From: Bugula neritina
Lineage: Eukaryota > Bryozoa > Gymnolaemata > Cheilostomatida > Bugulidae
Direction: 5' to 3'
DNA: 64,000 bases
Assembly: GCA_964035545.1 (NCBI GenBank)
Contig: OZ037767.1
Coordinates: forward strand, 562,680 to 626,679
Shown: positions 50,801 to 62,800 of the stretch, one piece after another
How positions within the stretch are numbered: the stretch's first letter is position 1
How the letters are laid out: each line of letters opens with the position of its first letter
Position numbers and translations under genes: made by a program
The notes under the pieces: model-generated
Database searches by the model: none
What the model was told of the DNA's origin: nothing
What the model saw: the letters and a program-made list of their open reading frames with translations, nothing else

Positions 50801-53800
50801 CAAGAAGAGTAAGTCAGCCGAGCTGGAGAGGATGAAATCTAAATGGTTAGTTTGATGAGTCAATAGAGACAGGCGATGTACTCTCTTGTGATATTATATT
50901 ATTCACAGTATTTGTTGTGTTAAACTGTGTCTTTACATTAGTTATTCTTGTTATTATTTCGTGTGCAACTTTAGAACTATGATGTAATATAATAATAATA
51001 ATATATTATTAATAGTTATTTTAGTCGTTCAGTTTATTATAATAATTATATGTATTATATTATAATATATATATTATATTGTATTATAATACATTGCATA
51101 GTAATATATGATTCCAGGCTGTCATATGACGAGGCATACACTCAACTCAAGCAGTGGCTGGATGCAGTCAGCAAGAAGGTAGAAGCTGAGTTGCCACCAA
51201 AAGGAACTCTGTTAGAGAAAGAGGAACAGCTGACTGAGTGTCAGGTGAGTCATCATTCCCTGGTCTACAGTCGGCAGCATCAGATGGCGTCTGTTGTCTG
51301 TTACGCCCCACATTTTTCCCGATTTCATAAGTGTGATTTTGTTTGGTTTCCACACTTGGTAGCTCCTAGACTTTCCTAAAAGGGCAAACCTGCTGTGTTT
51401 TCATTTGCTGCGTGCCTAGTGAATACGTTGTTACATTTCCCCTCCTGGTGTTATCTCCCCTTAACCTGTTTCTGTGTTGTTTGCTGCCCGCCCTGTACAG
51501 AACATCCTCGCTGATGTAACGTCTCACCGGCATCAAGTTGACTCTCTGTGTGACCGGGACCGCGCTCTCCAGGCCTCCCCCTCAACTTCCTGCACAGCTC
51601 TGGTTAACCAATACGAGCATGTGCTACAAACCAGCAAGGTGAGTTTCAACCAATGAGACTATGTCTTACAAACTAAGAGAGCGAGTCGGCCAATCAAACT
51701 GTTTGTTAGCAGTTAAAGGTGGGTATAATGTGATCTGTCTTAGTTTGATAGCTTTACCACTTTCTCTGCACGTGTTAGTCTGCTTCCCTTTAAAGTTGTC
51801 AGCTTCCTATATATTATGTTGCAATGTATTATGTTATTCTTATATATAATATATTATATTATTCTTATATATTATGTTATAATATTTTATATTTTTCTTA
51901 TATATTATGTTATATATTAATCTTTAGTACTAAATATCTTTTGCCACATGCATTTCAAACTACATGCTGGCTGTGTCAGTGTGATGTCACTTCCTCTTAT
52001 CTCGTATACGGTATACAATTGATATGATGTCACTTCCTCTTATCTTGTATACGGTATACAATTGATATGATATTATACTATTATACAATACAGGACAGAG
52101 TTACGTTGCACTATATTATACTATTATACAATACAGGACAGAGTTACGTACTGTGACAACTGTGTGACGGATCACAAACTTCTAGATGATTCTATGCAGG
52201 ACGTCAGCTCTTGGCTACAGAAACACAGAACTCAGCTAAAAGTTGATGCCTCGGGGAACCTCTCTCACATTCAGAGTCACCGACTCAAGTTACAGGTTAT
52301 ACGACTAACTTACACTAGATACTATAACTTACAGTACATACTATAACTTACAGTACATACTATAACTTACACTAGATACTATAACTTACAGTACATACTA
52401 TAACTTACAGTACATACTATAACTTACAGTACATACTATAACTTACAGTATATACTATAACTTACAGTACATCCTATAACTTACAGTACATACTATAACT
52501 TACAGTACATACTATAACTTACAGTACATACTATAACTTACAGTACATACTATAACTTACAGTATATACTATAACTTACACTACATACTATAACTTACAG
52601 TACATATGTTGCAGGCAATCAGCGATGAACTAGATGCAGGAGAGCCTCTGCTTCAAGTCAACGCTCTGGCGAAGCGGGTGCTCGAACACACTAGCCTTCA
52701 AGCGCAGGCCTTGGTGAAACACGATGTCAACAACGCTGCTATTGAGTTAGATATGGCCAGGAATGAGATCAGTCAGAAGTTGTCTGTTCTTGATGATTAT
52801 ATTCACAAACTTAAGGTACGTCTGCATACTGAGTAGTCATGTGTGCTATTTATAGTTTGGAGGAGATATAATATATTAGCTAATATATTTATATTATTTA
52901 TAGTATAGAGAGGTATAAGTATTATATTTATATTGTATCTCGGTGTGTGCTGTATAGGACTGTGAGATATTCTACTCGGACATTGCCATGAGTATCAAGA
53001 ATGCAGAGGAAGTTTACTCCAGTTACAGTTCCGCTCCAAATCAGCTGCAGATATCCGCTGCTATAACCTCTCTCACGGTACTGTATACTCACACTATAAC
53101 CTCTCTCAAGGTACTGTATACTCACACTATAACCTCTCTCAAGGTACTGTGTACTCACACTATAACCTCTCTCAAGGTACTGTATACTCACACTATAACC
53201 TCTCTCAAGGTACTGTATACTCACACTGTAACCTCTCTCAAGGTACTGTATACTCACACTATAACCTCTCTCAAGGTACTGTATACTCACACTATAACCT
53301 CTCTCAAGGTACTGTATACTCACACTATAACCTCTCTCAAGGTACTGTATACTCACACTATAACCTCTCTCAACGTACTGTGTACTCACACTACAACCTC
53401 TCTTAAGGTACTGTATACTCACACTATAACCTCTCTCACGGTACTGTATACTCACACTATAACCTCTCTCAAGGTACTGTGTACTCACACTATAACCTCT
53501 CTCAAGGTACTGTATACTCACACTATAACCTCCCTCAAGGTACTGTATACTCACACTATAACCTCTCTCAAGGTACTGTATACTCACACTATAACCTCTC
53601 TCCAGGTACTGTATACTCACACTATAACCTCTCTCAAGGTACTGTATACTCACACTATAACCTCTCTCCAGGTACTGTATACTCACACTATAACCTCTCT
53701 CAAGGTACTGTATACTCACACTATAACCTCTCTCAAGGTACTGTATACTCACACTATAACCTCTCTCAAGGTACTGTGTACTCACATTATAACCTCTCTC

Positions 53801-56800
53801 AAGGTACTGTATACTCACACTATAACCTCTCTCAAGGTACTGTATACTCACACTATAACCTCTCTCAACGTACTGTATACTCACACTATAACCTCTCTCA
53901 AGGTACTGTGTACTCACACTACAACCTCTTTCAAGGTACTGTGTACTCACACTACAACCTCTTTCAAGGTACTGTATACTCACACTATAACCTCTCTCAA
54001 GGTACTGTATACTCACACTATTCATTTTGTACATTTCAGGAAAAAGTTGAAGATTTGGCTGATAGTGGAGAGAAACTGAATGAGTTGAAGTCACTGACTC
54101 AGGGGTTACGACCTCGTGGTGTTACGTATGACAAGCCAGTCTCGTCCTTAGAGTCACAGTACAAGATGGTATCCAACAACATTAAGGTTGGTATCTACTG
54201 TTTCATTAGACTTTAGCTATGCAGACTCAAATCATGTAGGTTTGTTCATGCTCTTTGCTAAATCTAACTCAGGATGCCTTGTCTTATGAATTATATTGTT
54301 TTATTTTGACTGCTGTTAATCATGATGAAAACTTTTACAGTTTAATAAAGAACATTATGAAACTATCGTGCTGTGTATTACTCACTCAGGTAAAGTTAGC
54401 CAAGTTTGAACAGCTGATTGAGGACGTCAGCACCCACTGCCTACATCACAATGAGGTGAGTGATGCCCTCTCCCAAGTAGCTGATACCGTCAATGAGATT
54501 GACATCGAGGCTGTTGACGGCAGCGAAGATGCTGCCTCCGTTGTTGAAGTGCTTGACGAGCTTGCCGGTAGACTAGATGCCCTGCAGCCAGCTGTTGATT
54601 CCTGCCTTCAGAGATCAGAGAGCTTGTTGCCCATGCTTGCTCAGCAGGACCGAGAAATAATCAGGAAACAGTCTCAGGTGAGTCAGTGTGATGAGTCAGT
54701 GTAGTGAGTCAGTGTAATGGGTCAGTGTAGTGAGTCAGTGTAGTGAGTCAGTGTAGTGAGTCAGTGTAGTGAGTCAGTGTAGTGAGTCAGTTTAGTGAGT
54801 CAGTGTGATGAGTCAGTGTAGTGAGTCAGTGTAGTGAGTCAGTGTAGTGAGTCAGGGTAGTGAGTCAGTGTAGTGAGTCAGGGTAGTGAGTCAGTGTAGT
54901 GAGTCAGTGTAGTGAGTCAGTGTAGTGAGTCAGTGTAGTGAGTCAGTGTAGTGAGTCAGTTTAGTGAGTCAGTGTAGTGAGTCAATGCAGTGAGTCAGTG
55001 TAGTGAGTCAGTGTAGTGAGTCAGTGTAGTGAGTCAGTGTAATGAGTCAGTGTAGTGAGTCAGTGTAGTGAGTCAGTGTAGTGAGTCAGTGTAGTGAGTC
55101 AGTGTGATGAGTCAGTGTGATGAGTCAGTGTAGTGAGTCAGTGTAGTGAGTCAGTGTAGTGAGTCAGTGTAGTGAGTCAGTGTGATGAGATCTAGCAATT
55201 ATTTACTGAACTGATTATTCTTGACTTTCGTCAACTTTTTAAATAATATGTCATTTTGCTTTCTGGAAAAGAAATAGAAATAAAAATTTACAATCACAAA
55301 CTATTAGTTTAGCTTGAGTTTAAAATGTCATGCAGTTTGAATGATGTTCTACGAGATAGTATTTGTTGCTGTAGACCCTGACTAACCAGTGGTCATCTGT
55401 CAATGACAAGCATACGACACTGAGCTCTACTAGTCAGCGTCTGGTAACCAATTGGAGGTCATATGAGCAGACGCTCAATCAAGTGCAGATGTCATTGGGG
55501 CTGCTGAGTCACCAGAACACAATGAATATGGAGCTCTGTGACAACCTAGAAGAGAAGCAAGGCCGCATACACGAACAGAAGTCACTTTGTTTCAGTGTTG
55601 AGGAGGTGAAACCGGGGTGAGACTGCATGCCTAGTTACTGGGTTACTCTAGTTACATGTTTCACACCACAAATAGCACTTACCAGTTCGCAGTTGAGATA
55701 GTTATATATAACATTGTCATACACAGGGTATCCAAGCTACAGTCACTGTGCAAGTCTCTGCCAGCCACAGTAGAAGAGGTGAAGGACATTGAAGATGAGT
55801 ATCAGTCGGTGCTCGTCAACTCCACAGAAGCCTTGACCTTTATCACAGCCAATTATGATTCTCATAACAAGCTTGACCAGACTCTCTCCCAGGTGGAACA
55901 GGGCCTGACTGATCTAGAGGAGAGACTAAAGGGTTTGAGTGGAGAGAAAGCTGAACCCGGGGAGATGAGTAAACATGTTCAGGTACTTCCTGTCAATGAT
56001 TGGCGCGATCTCATTGGTGCAGATTTATTATTAGTCCCTTACTGCTAAAAAATTCAAGCCCTGTGGATGTTAAAATAGTTTTGTTGAGTCAAGTTTATCT
56101 TTAGCTACTGTGCAGACATTACCTTAGCCTTAGTTCTTTAATTAGATGATGATATGTTTCATTTAACAAAATTTAATCAACAGGTTTTTAATTTAATTTC
56201 ATTAACATCTAAAGAAGTTATTAGCTCTTAAAGAATTGTATGCCAGTGTTTTCAAAATCTCAGTATAGTAATCTAATTATCAATTTTTTTTACTCACAGG
56301 CTATCTCAACCTCCCGCATGGAATTCTCCATAACTCTCGAGGCATTGTGGGAAGACTTTGAGAGAAAGGTTTCTCCCAGCACTGCTGAAGGGGGTCAGCA
56401 GGCTCTACAAGACCGTCTGGATATTTGCTCGAACCTTTCCCAGTCTCTTGTCAGTGAGCTGCAGGATCACCAGACTAGGTTACAGGATATCGAAGGGCAA
56501 CAGAAGACGTTCCACAACACGAATGAAGAACTACAGGCTAAAGTTCTCAGCATTGAAGAGCAGGTAGATTAATGAGTACAAGAATTTGAGAGTTTAGGTT
56601 GAACTTTGAGCTCCAGTATTGGAAGCTTTTTGGGCGCCAAATACTTGTTTGTTCTGTTGACGTCTGCTTACAAGTTCTGTTATTAAATGAGAAAGTGTCC
56701 AAACAGTTTACTATTTAATGTATACTATTTAGTATTTAGTATTTAGTAATTAGTATAATATATATAATATATAGTATTTAGTATATACTGTACACTATAA

Positions 56801-59800
56801 AGTGGAGTATATAAAATGTTGTTTGTTACTAATATTGGTGCAGATTGACTCCTCCCTGAAACAAGACGTTGCAGAGAAAGTTGCTGTTTGCTCCAAGACA
56901 CAGAAGCAAAGGGAAGCAATAGCAAGCCTATCTCCCAGTATCCAGTCTCTAAAGACATTGGCACAGTCTCTACATGCCCAGACCAATAAGAAGGTGTTTC
57001 CTCAGATAGCTAACGAGTTAGACAAGAGATGTATGGGGATTGAGACAGAACTGGTGGTAGGTGTCAGTTACTGATTGGTCAGTATTCTGAATGTGTGTAC
57101 TGCTGCATCAGATGGTTACATGAGTTGACCTGTGATGTTTGGAAATAAGTCACCTTGTGCTCCTTGTTTGACTGCTTGACTAAGATTAGTGTTGATACCA
57201 TTCTCATCCCTGAGTGTTCCTTCAGGAGCTGCTGGGAACTCAGAAAGAGGCTGTGCAGTCAGCAAAGTCATGTGACTCACAGCTGAAGAGTCTCGAGGAC
57301 TGGGTTATGGAATATATGAGTAAAGTGAACGCTGCCTCCTCCGACAGCACTGTGATGAGAGACCTGTGTAATAAATCTAAAGATATTTGCAGAGAAGGTG
57401 AGGGTGCACTGCTGTCTAGAGGGTAGAGTGTAGAGGTATAGAGTGTAGATTGTACAGGTATAGAGTGTAGAGTATAGAGTTTACAGGTATAGAGTGTAGA
57501 GGTATAGAGTGTAGAGGTATAGAGTATATAGTGTAGAGTGTAGAGGTATAGAGTATAGAGGTAAAGAGTGTAAAGTATAGTTTACTTTCAGGTGAACAAA
57601 AGCTGAGAGAATGTGTGAGTCAGGTGGAGGTAACTTCAAATTCCACTTCTCTGGTCGGAAGAGATAATCTTCAGGAGAAGCTCAAGTCCTGCGAGAAATC
57701 TCTAAAAGGTCTATCAGATGCTCTTCTACTTATACAACACAAGTCTTCATTGGCTGATGACATGGAGCAGTTTTGTAACGAGGTGTCTAATTGGCTGCGA
57801 GAGGCAGAACAAATGTTGAAAAAGTGTGAGACTCCGTGGAACAGCGAAAGTGAACTTGAAGCTACACTTTCAGATTTGGAGGTAGGTTGTTGCTATGGTG
57901 TCATGTCTTTTGCTATGGTGTCATGTCTGTTGCTATGGTGCCATGTTTGTTACTATGTAAACATAACCATTATTGTCAAGCATATACTTTATTGATAGAA
58001 TAGATATAAGAATAAATCATAAAGTTTCTGTAATGGAATTTAGATTCTCAAAGACACGGCAATGACATACAGTCAGAAGTGTCAGGCTTCGCTTAACAAG
58101 GTCAAGGACTTGCCGCCGAGCTCTGTCACTGGAGCACTGACTGATCATGTGACCAAACTAGACGTGTTGGCTGGGCAGTGCTCTAAGTTGTCTCATAGTC
58201 TGAGCTCTATGCTGGCTACACTCCGGGAATGGAACGCAACCAATGCTACCCTAACTCAGTCCATCAACACGAGAGACGGGTCACTGAATGCTATCAATAG
58301 CTTGACGTCATCAGACAAGTTTATGATAGAAAATAGAATATCCAAGTGTAAGGTGAGGGATCAGTCTGTCTGTCTGTATGTCTGTCTGTCTGTTAGTCAG
58401 CCAGCTAAATGGTGTATAATATTCTACAGCTAATGTGTAATATTCTACAGCTATTGTATAGTATTCTACAGCTAATGTATAATATTCTACAGCTAATGTA
58501 TAATATTCTACAGCTAATGTATAATATTCTACAGCTAATGTATAATATTCTACAGCTAATGTATAATATTCTACAGCTAATGTATAGTATTCTACAGCTA
58601 ATGTATAATATTCTACAGCTAATGTATAATATTCTACAGCTAATGTATAATATTCTACAGCTAATGTATAATATTCCTAAACACAGGGGCTGGAGAAGAT
58701 GCCGGCTCTTTCTGACCTTCTGTCTAAACTGAAGGTCAACCAGGAGACCCTCACCTCGTCCTGTGGTTCTGCCATGAAACAGAAACTAGAGGAGAGGTAT
58801 GTGGCAGCCGCTGCCGACATCTCTGGACTAGAAACAGCCCTTCAGTTCCTCTCAGGTCAGCTGGAGAAATGTCTGGCTCTGTGGGTGACGTACGCTACTC
58901 AGTCAGAGACTCTCTCCACTAGTCTGGCTGCTCTAGAAGAGAAGGCGAGGGTGGATTTCAAACTCCAGTCCAGCTTTGAAGGGAAAAGTCAGCAAGCCGT
59001 TGCTGCCATGGTATGTCATTAGTCTGGTGGTATCGCATTCACATGTAGCGGCTGGTAGAGTTTAAGCTGAGTCTCTGTGTTTTGTTGTCTTCTGCAGATT
59101 TTTCTCCAACTGTGAGAGTCTTTTTGTTGCAGTGACTGCAACTGTTGTGTGTGATTACAGGAATTTCAAAATAAAGTTGGTGAGATGAACCAGCCAATCA
59201 CAGAGTTCGGCGCACTTTGCTCTGAGCTGAGCAGCATGTGTGGGGAGCCGAGAGTTGGTCTGACTGCCAGCAAGTTACTGTGAGTAGTTACTGTCAGTGT
59301 TACTGTCAGTGTTGAGTAGTTACTGTCAGTGTTACTGCGAGTAGTTACTGTGAGTAGTTACTGTCAGTGTTGAGTAGTTACTGTCAGTGTTACTGTCAGT
59401 GTTACTGTGAGTAGTTACTGTGAGTAGTTACTGTCAGTGTTACTGTCAGTGTTGAGTAGTTACTGTGGGTAGTCACTGTGAGTAGTTACTCTCAGTGTTG
59501 AGAAGTTACTGTCAGTGTTACTGTCAGTGTTGAGTAGTTACTGTGAGTAGTCACTGTGAGTAGTCACTGCGAGTAGTTACTGTCAGTGTTGAGTAGTTAC
59601 TGTGACTAATTACTGTGAGCAGCTACTATTGAACAGCTGATTGCTATTCTATAGTTATACTCATACAGGATGTGCTAAAGTTCTCAAGAAAGTTTAATAT
59701 TCAAAGCTGCCTGGGTTCTTGTAGGAGCCGATATAACTCTCTAAGGGAGACGGCCAGCTCTGTGTTAGACCGTACCCAACTAGCTCAGGAGTATCACGCC

Positions 59801-62800
59801 GATTTCAACTCCAGTCTGGAAGCATTTGACACTTGGTATGACGAGATGGTGAAGAGACGGGAGGTGGCTGAGGCTATAGAGACTTTGAAAGACAAGCAGG
59901 CTGCTGTTCAGGTTGGAACACAGGCTATATCTTATACTATATTCGCATACCAGCTTACCATACCAGCCTACTATACTTGTGACCAAATATTTAGTTCTAG
60001 TATTTCAAAAGTGTAGAAATCTAAGGGAAACGTCTGCTATCTTGAATAGTTTATAAACTGGCTTTACTGTATCAAACTTTCTAATAGCTAATAAAGTGTT
60101 GTTTACTTGCCTCTTATAGGCTTGTGTGGCCGACCAGCCTCAAGGTGACAAGCTAATTACTGAGGTTGCTAAGGCTTCAGAGCAGACGTACGCCACAACG
60201 TCACTCACTGAGCGTAAAGCTGTTCAGCACGAGGTGAGAACGAGGCAGCTGAGACTAGATGAGCTAAACTCGTCTCTCTCCTCGTCTCTGAAACACGTGA
60301 GTATAGAGTGGAGTCTCGTGTGTACATGTAATACTAAGTCTATACTACTATATGCTGTGTCCACATGTAATACTAAGTCTATACTACTATATGATGTGTC
60401 CACATGTAATACTAAGTCTATACTACTATATGATGTGTCCTCATGTAATATTAAATCTATACTACTATATGCTGTGTCCACATGTAATACTAAGTCTATA
60501 CTACTATATATCGTGTGCACATGTAATACTAAATCTATACTACTATATGCTGTGTCCTCATGTAATATTAAATCTATACTACTATATGCTGTGTAGCTGA
60601 GAAACAAGCTGACGGATACTGAAATCTTGATGTCTAAAGTACAGCAGATCAGTAAATCATCAGAGAATAAAACTGAAGAAGTCGGTGAGGAGATGATAAT
60701 GAGATCCACGTGTTCTGAAAAACAAACTCAACTCGCAACATATCAGGTGAGATGGTGAACTTATCATTATATCAGGTGAACTTATCAACTTATCATATCA
60801 TCATATTATCATATCATGTGAGATGTGTGTGTAACTGTGCCATATTCCTTTGTAGAAACTCTATGCTCAGATTGACGAGCTGCAAAGGTCTCTACGGCAG
60901 CATCAGTCTCTACTGAATCCAGAAGGTTCTCAGGAGTGTCTAGACATTGCTCATAACATAACTCAGCTATTGTCTTCTCTTGACACCCAGCTAGCTAAAC
61001 TAGACAGCTGGTGCCAACTCTACAGGTACTAGGGGTTATCTCCTCGTATCATTATACAGTGGCTGGTATCCCTTCATCATACTTGCCTTATCCTTATAAT
61101 ATATGGAATTGTCTCATCTTAGTTCTTCTAATAGAAGTTGTCTCCTTTTCAGCTCCTACGTTTCCGAGCACGAAGAATATGACGTTAAATGTGAAGAGAC
61201 AGGTGCCTCCTTAGACACTCTCGGGGAGAAGATAACTTCAGCATCTGAGAATATTAGTAGTAAACATGCTTTACAGAGGGCTGTCACTAAAACTCAGGTA
61301 TCAGGACATGTAGTAGTGTCATTGTGATAGTCAGTGTGAGTGATTGGCACCTGTTATATGCTGTCAGTGTGAGACACTTGTCATTAGCGTCTGTGAGAGT
61401 AAGACACTTGCCATGCAGTGTCACTGTGAGTAAGACATTTGCCATGCAGTGTCTGTGAAAGATCTGTGCTGTCATTCTAATTTGTCAACGCCTAACAGCC
61501 TGAGTATTTATTTTTACTAACATGCCAACATAGCTGTCATGTGTGTTTCAGTTATGTAAGGCAGAGCTGGTGTCCATTGGCGAGAGTGTGAACTCTCTGA
61601 GACTGCTGGAGGAAAGCGTCTCCCATCACACTGTAAATAAGTCGGTGCTCCATGGCCAGGACATCATAGACCTCTTCACCTCACTTTCTACCTCACTGAA
61701 CAGTAAAGTTGATACTCTAGAGGATGATGTGCAAACATGGAATAGATTTGATGATTTGTCTACTGAGATGATGGAACAACTCCTAACCGTAGAGCACGAT
61801 GTCTCTACTCTAAGCTTGCCTGACAACGCAGAAGGCAAACACCATGTAGCTAATCAGCTTCAGGTATGCTTCCCCATAACCACCTTAATGTTTAGACAAG
61901 GTGACTGCTGACTCTGTAACCATTCAACTGCTGACTCTGTTACCATTCAACTGCTGACTCTGTTACCTCTCAACTGCTGACTCTGTTACCTCTCAACTGC
62001 TGACTCTGTTACCTTTCAACTGCTGACTCTGTAACCTTTCAATTGTTGACTCTGTTACCTCTCAACTGCTGACTCTGTAACCTTTCAACTGCTGACTCTG
62101 TTACCTCTCAACTGCTGACTCTGTTACAGGGCACGCTAGACGAGTTGAGCAACTCTTTTGCACAAAATCTTCTGCAACTGGAAGCAGACGCTAAACATCT
62201 CAACTCAAGCTACCAATCGGGAGAGCCGTTACAGCTGTACAATACTCTAGACAGGAAGTACGGTGATGTAATCAGACACCTGCAGGAAGGTGTCGAGCAT
62301 TGGTCAGAGTGTGCAGCTTGTCATACTGACTACGATGAACAGGTGGCAGTGTGCCAGAAACAGATAGTAGAAGCTGAGCAGTTTGAGGAAGCTGTGTGTA
62401 GCGCCGCATACAAACTGCAGAGTCAACTTCTCCTTGAGGCTAAGGTCAAGGTGAGTCAACTCGTAACTCACTGTCCTCGAGTTTCAACTCGTAACTTACT
62501 GTCCTCGAGTTTCAACTGTCTCCAGCTGGGTTGCTGTTGCTTCATACAGCGATATCTTGTCTGTTTTATTCAGGACTTGAAGAAGCAGATACAGGAGATT
62601 GAAACTAATGTGCACAGTCTCACCACATCTGGTACTTCCGTATCAAAGAGCACGTCACACAATGGCCGCAGTTCTATTAGGTATGGCACACTATTTATAC
62701 CAAGTAACTTATCACTACACTGATGTCATGTATCACTACACTGATGTCACTACACTGATGTCACTACACTGATGTCACTACACTGATATCACTACACTGA

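Noticed and set aside
52928-54094. 388-residue minus-strand ORF of YSVSIQYLERG repeats
   Set aside because: Antisense reading of the 33-bp array next to exon 45.
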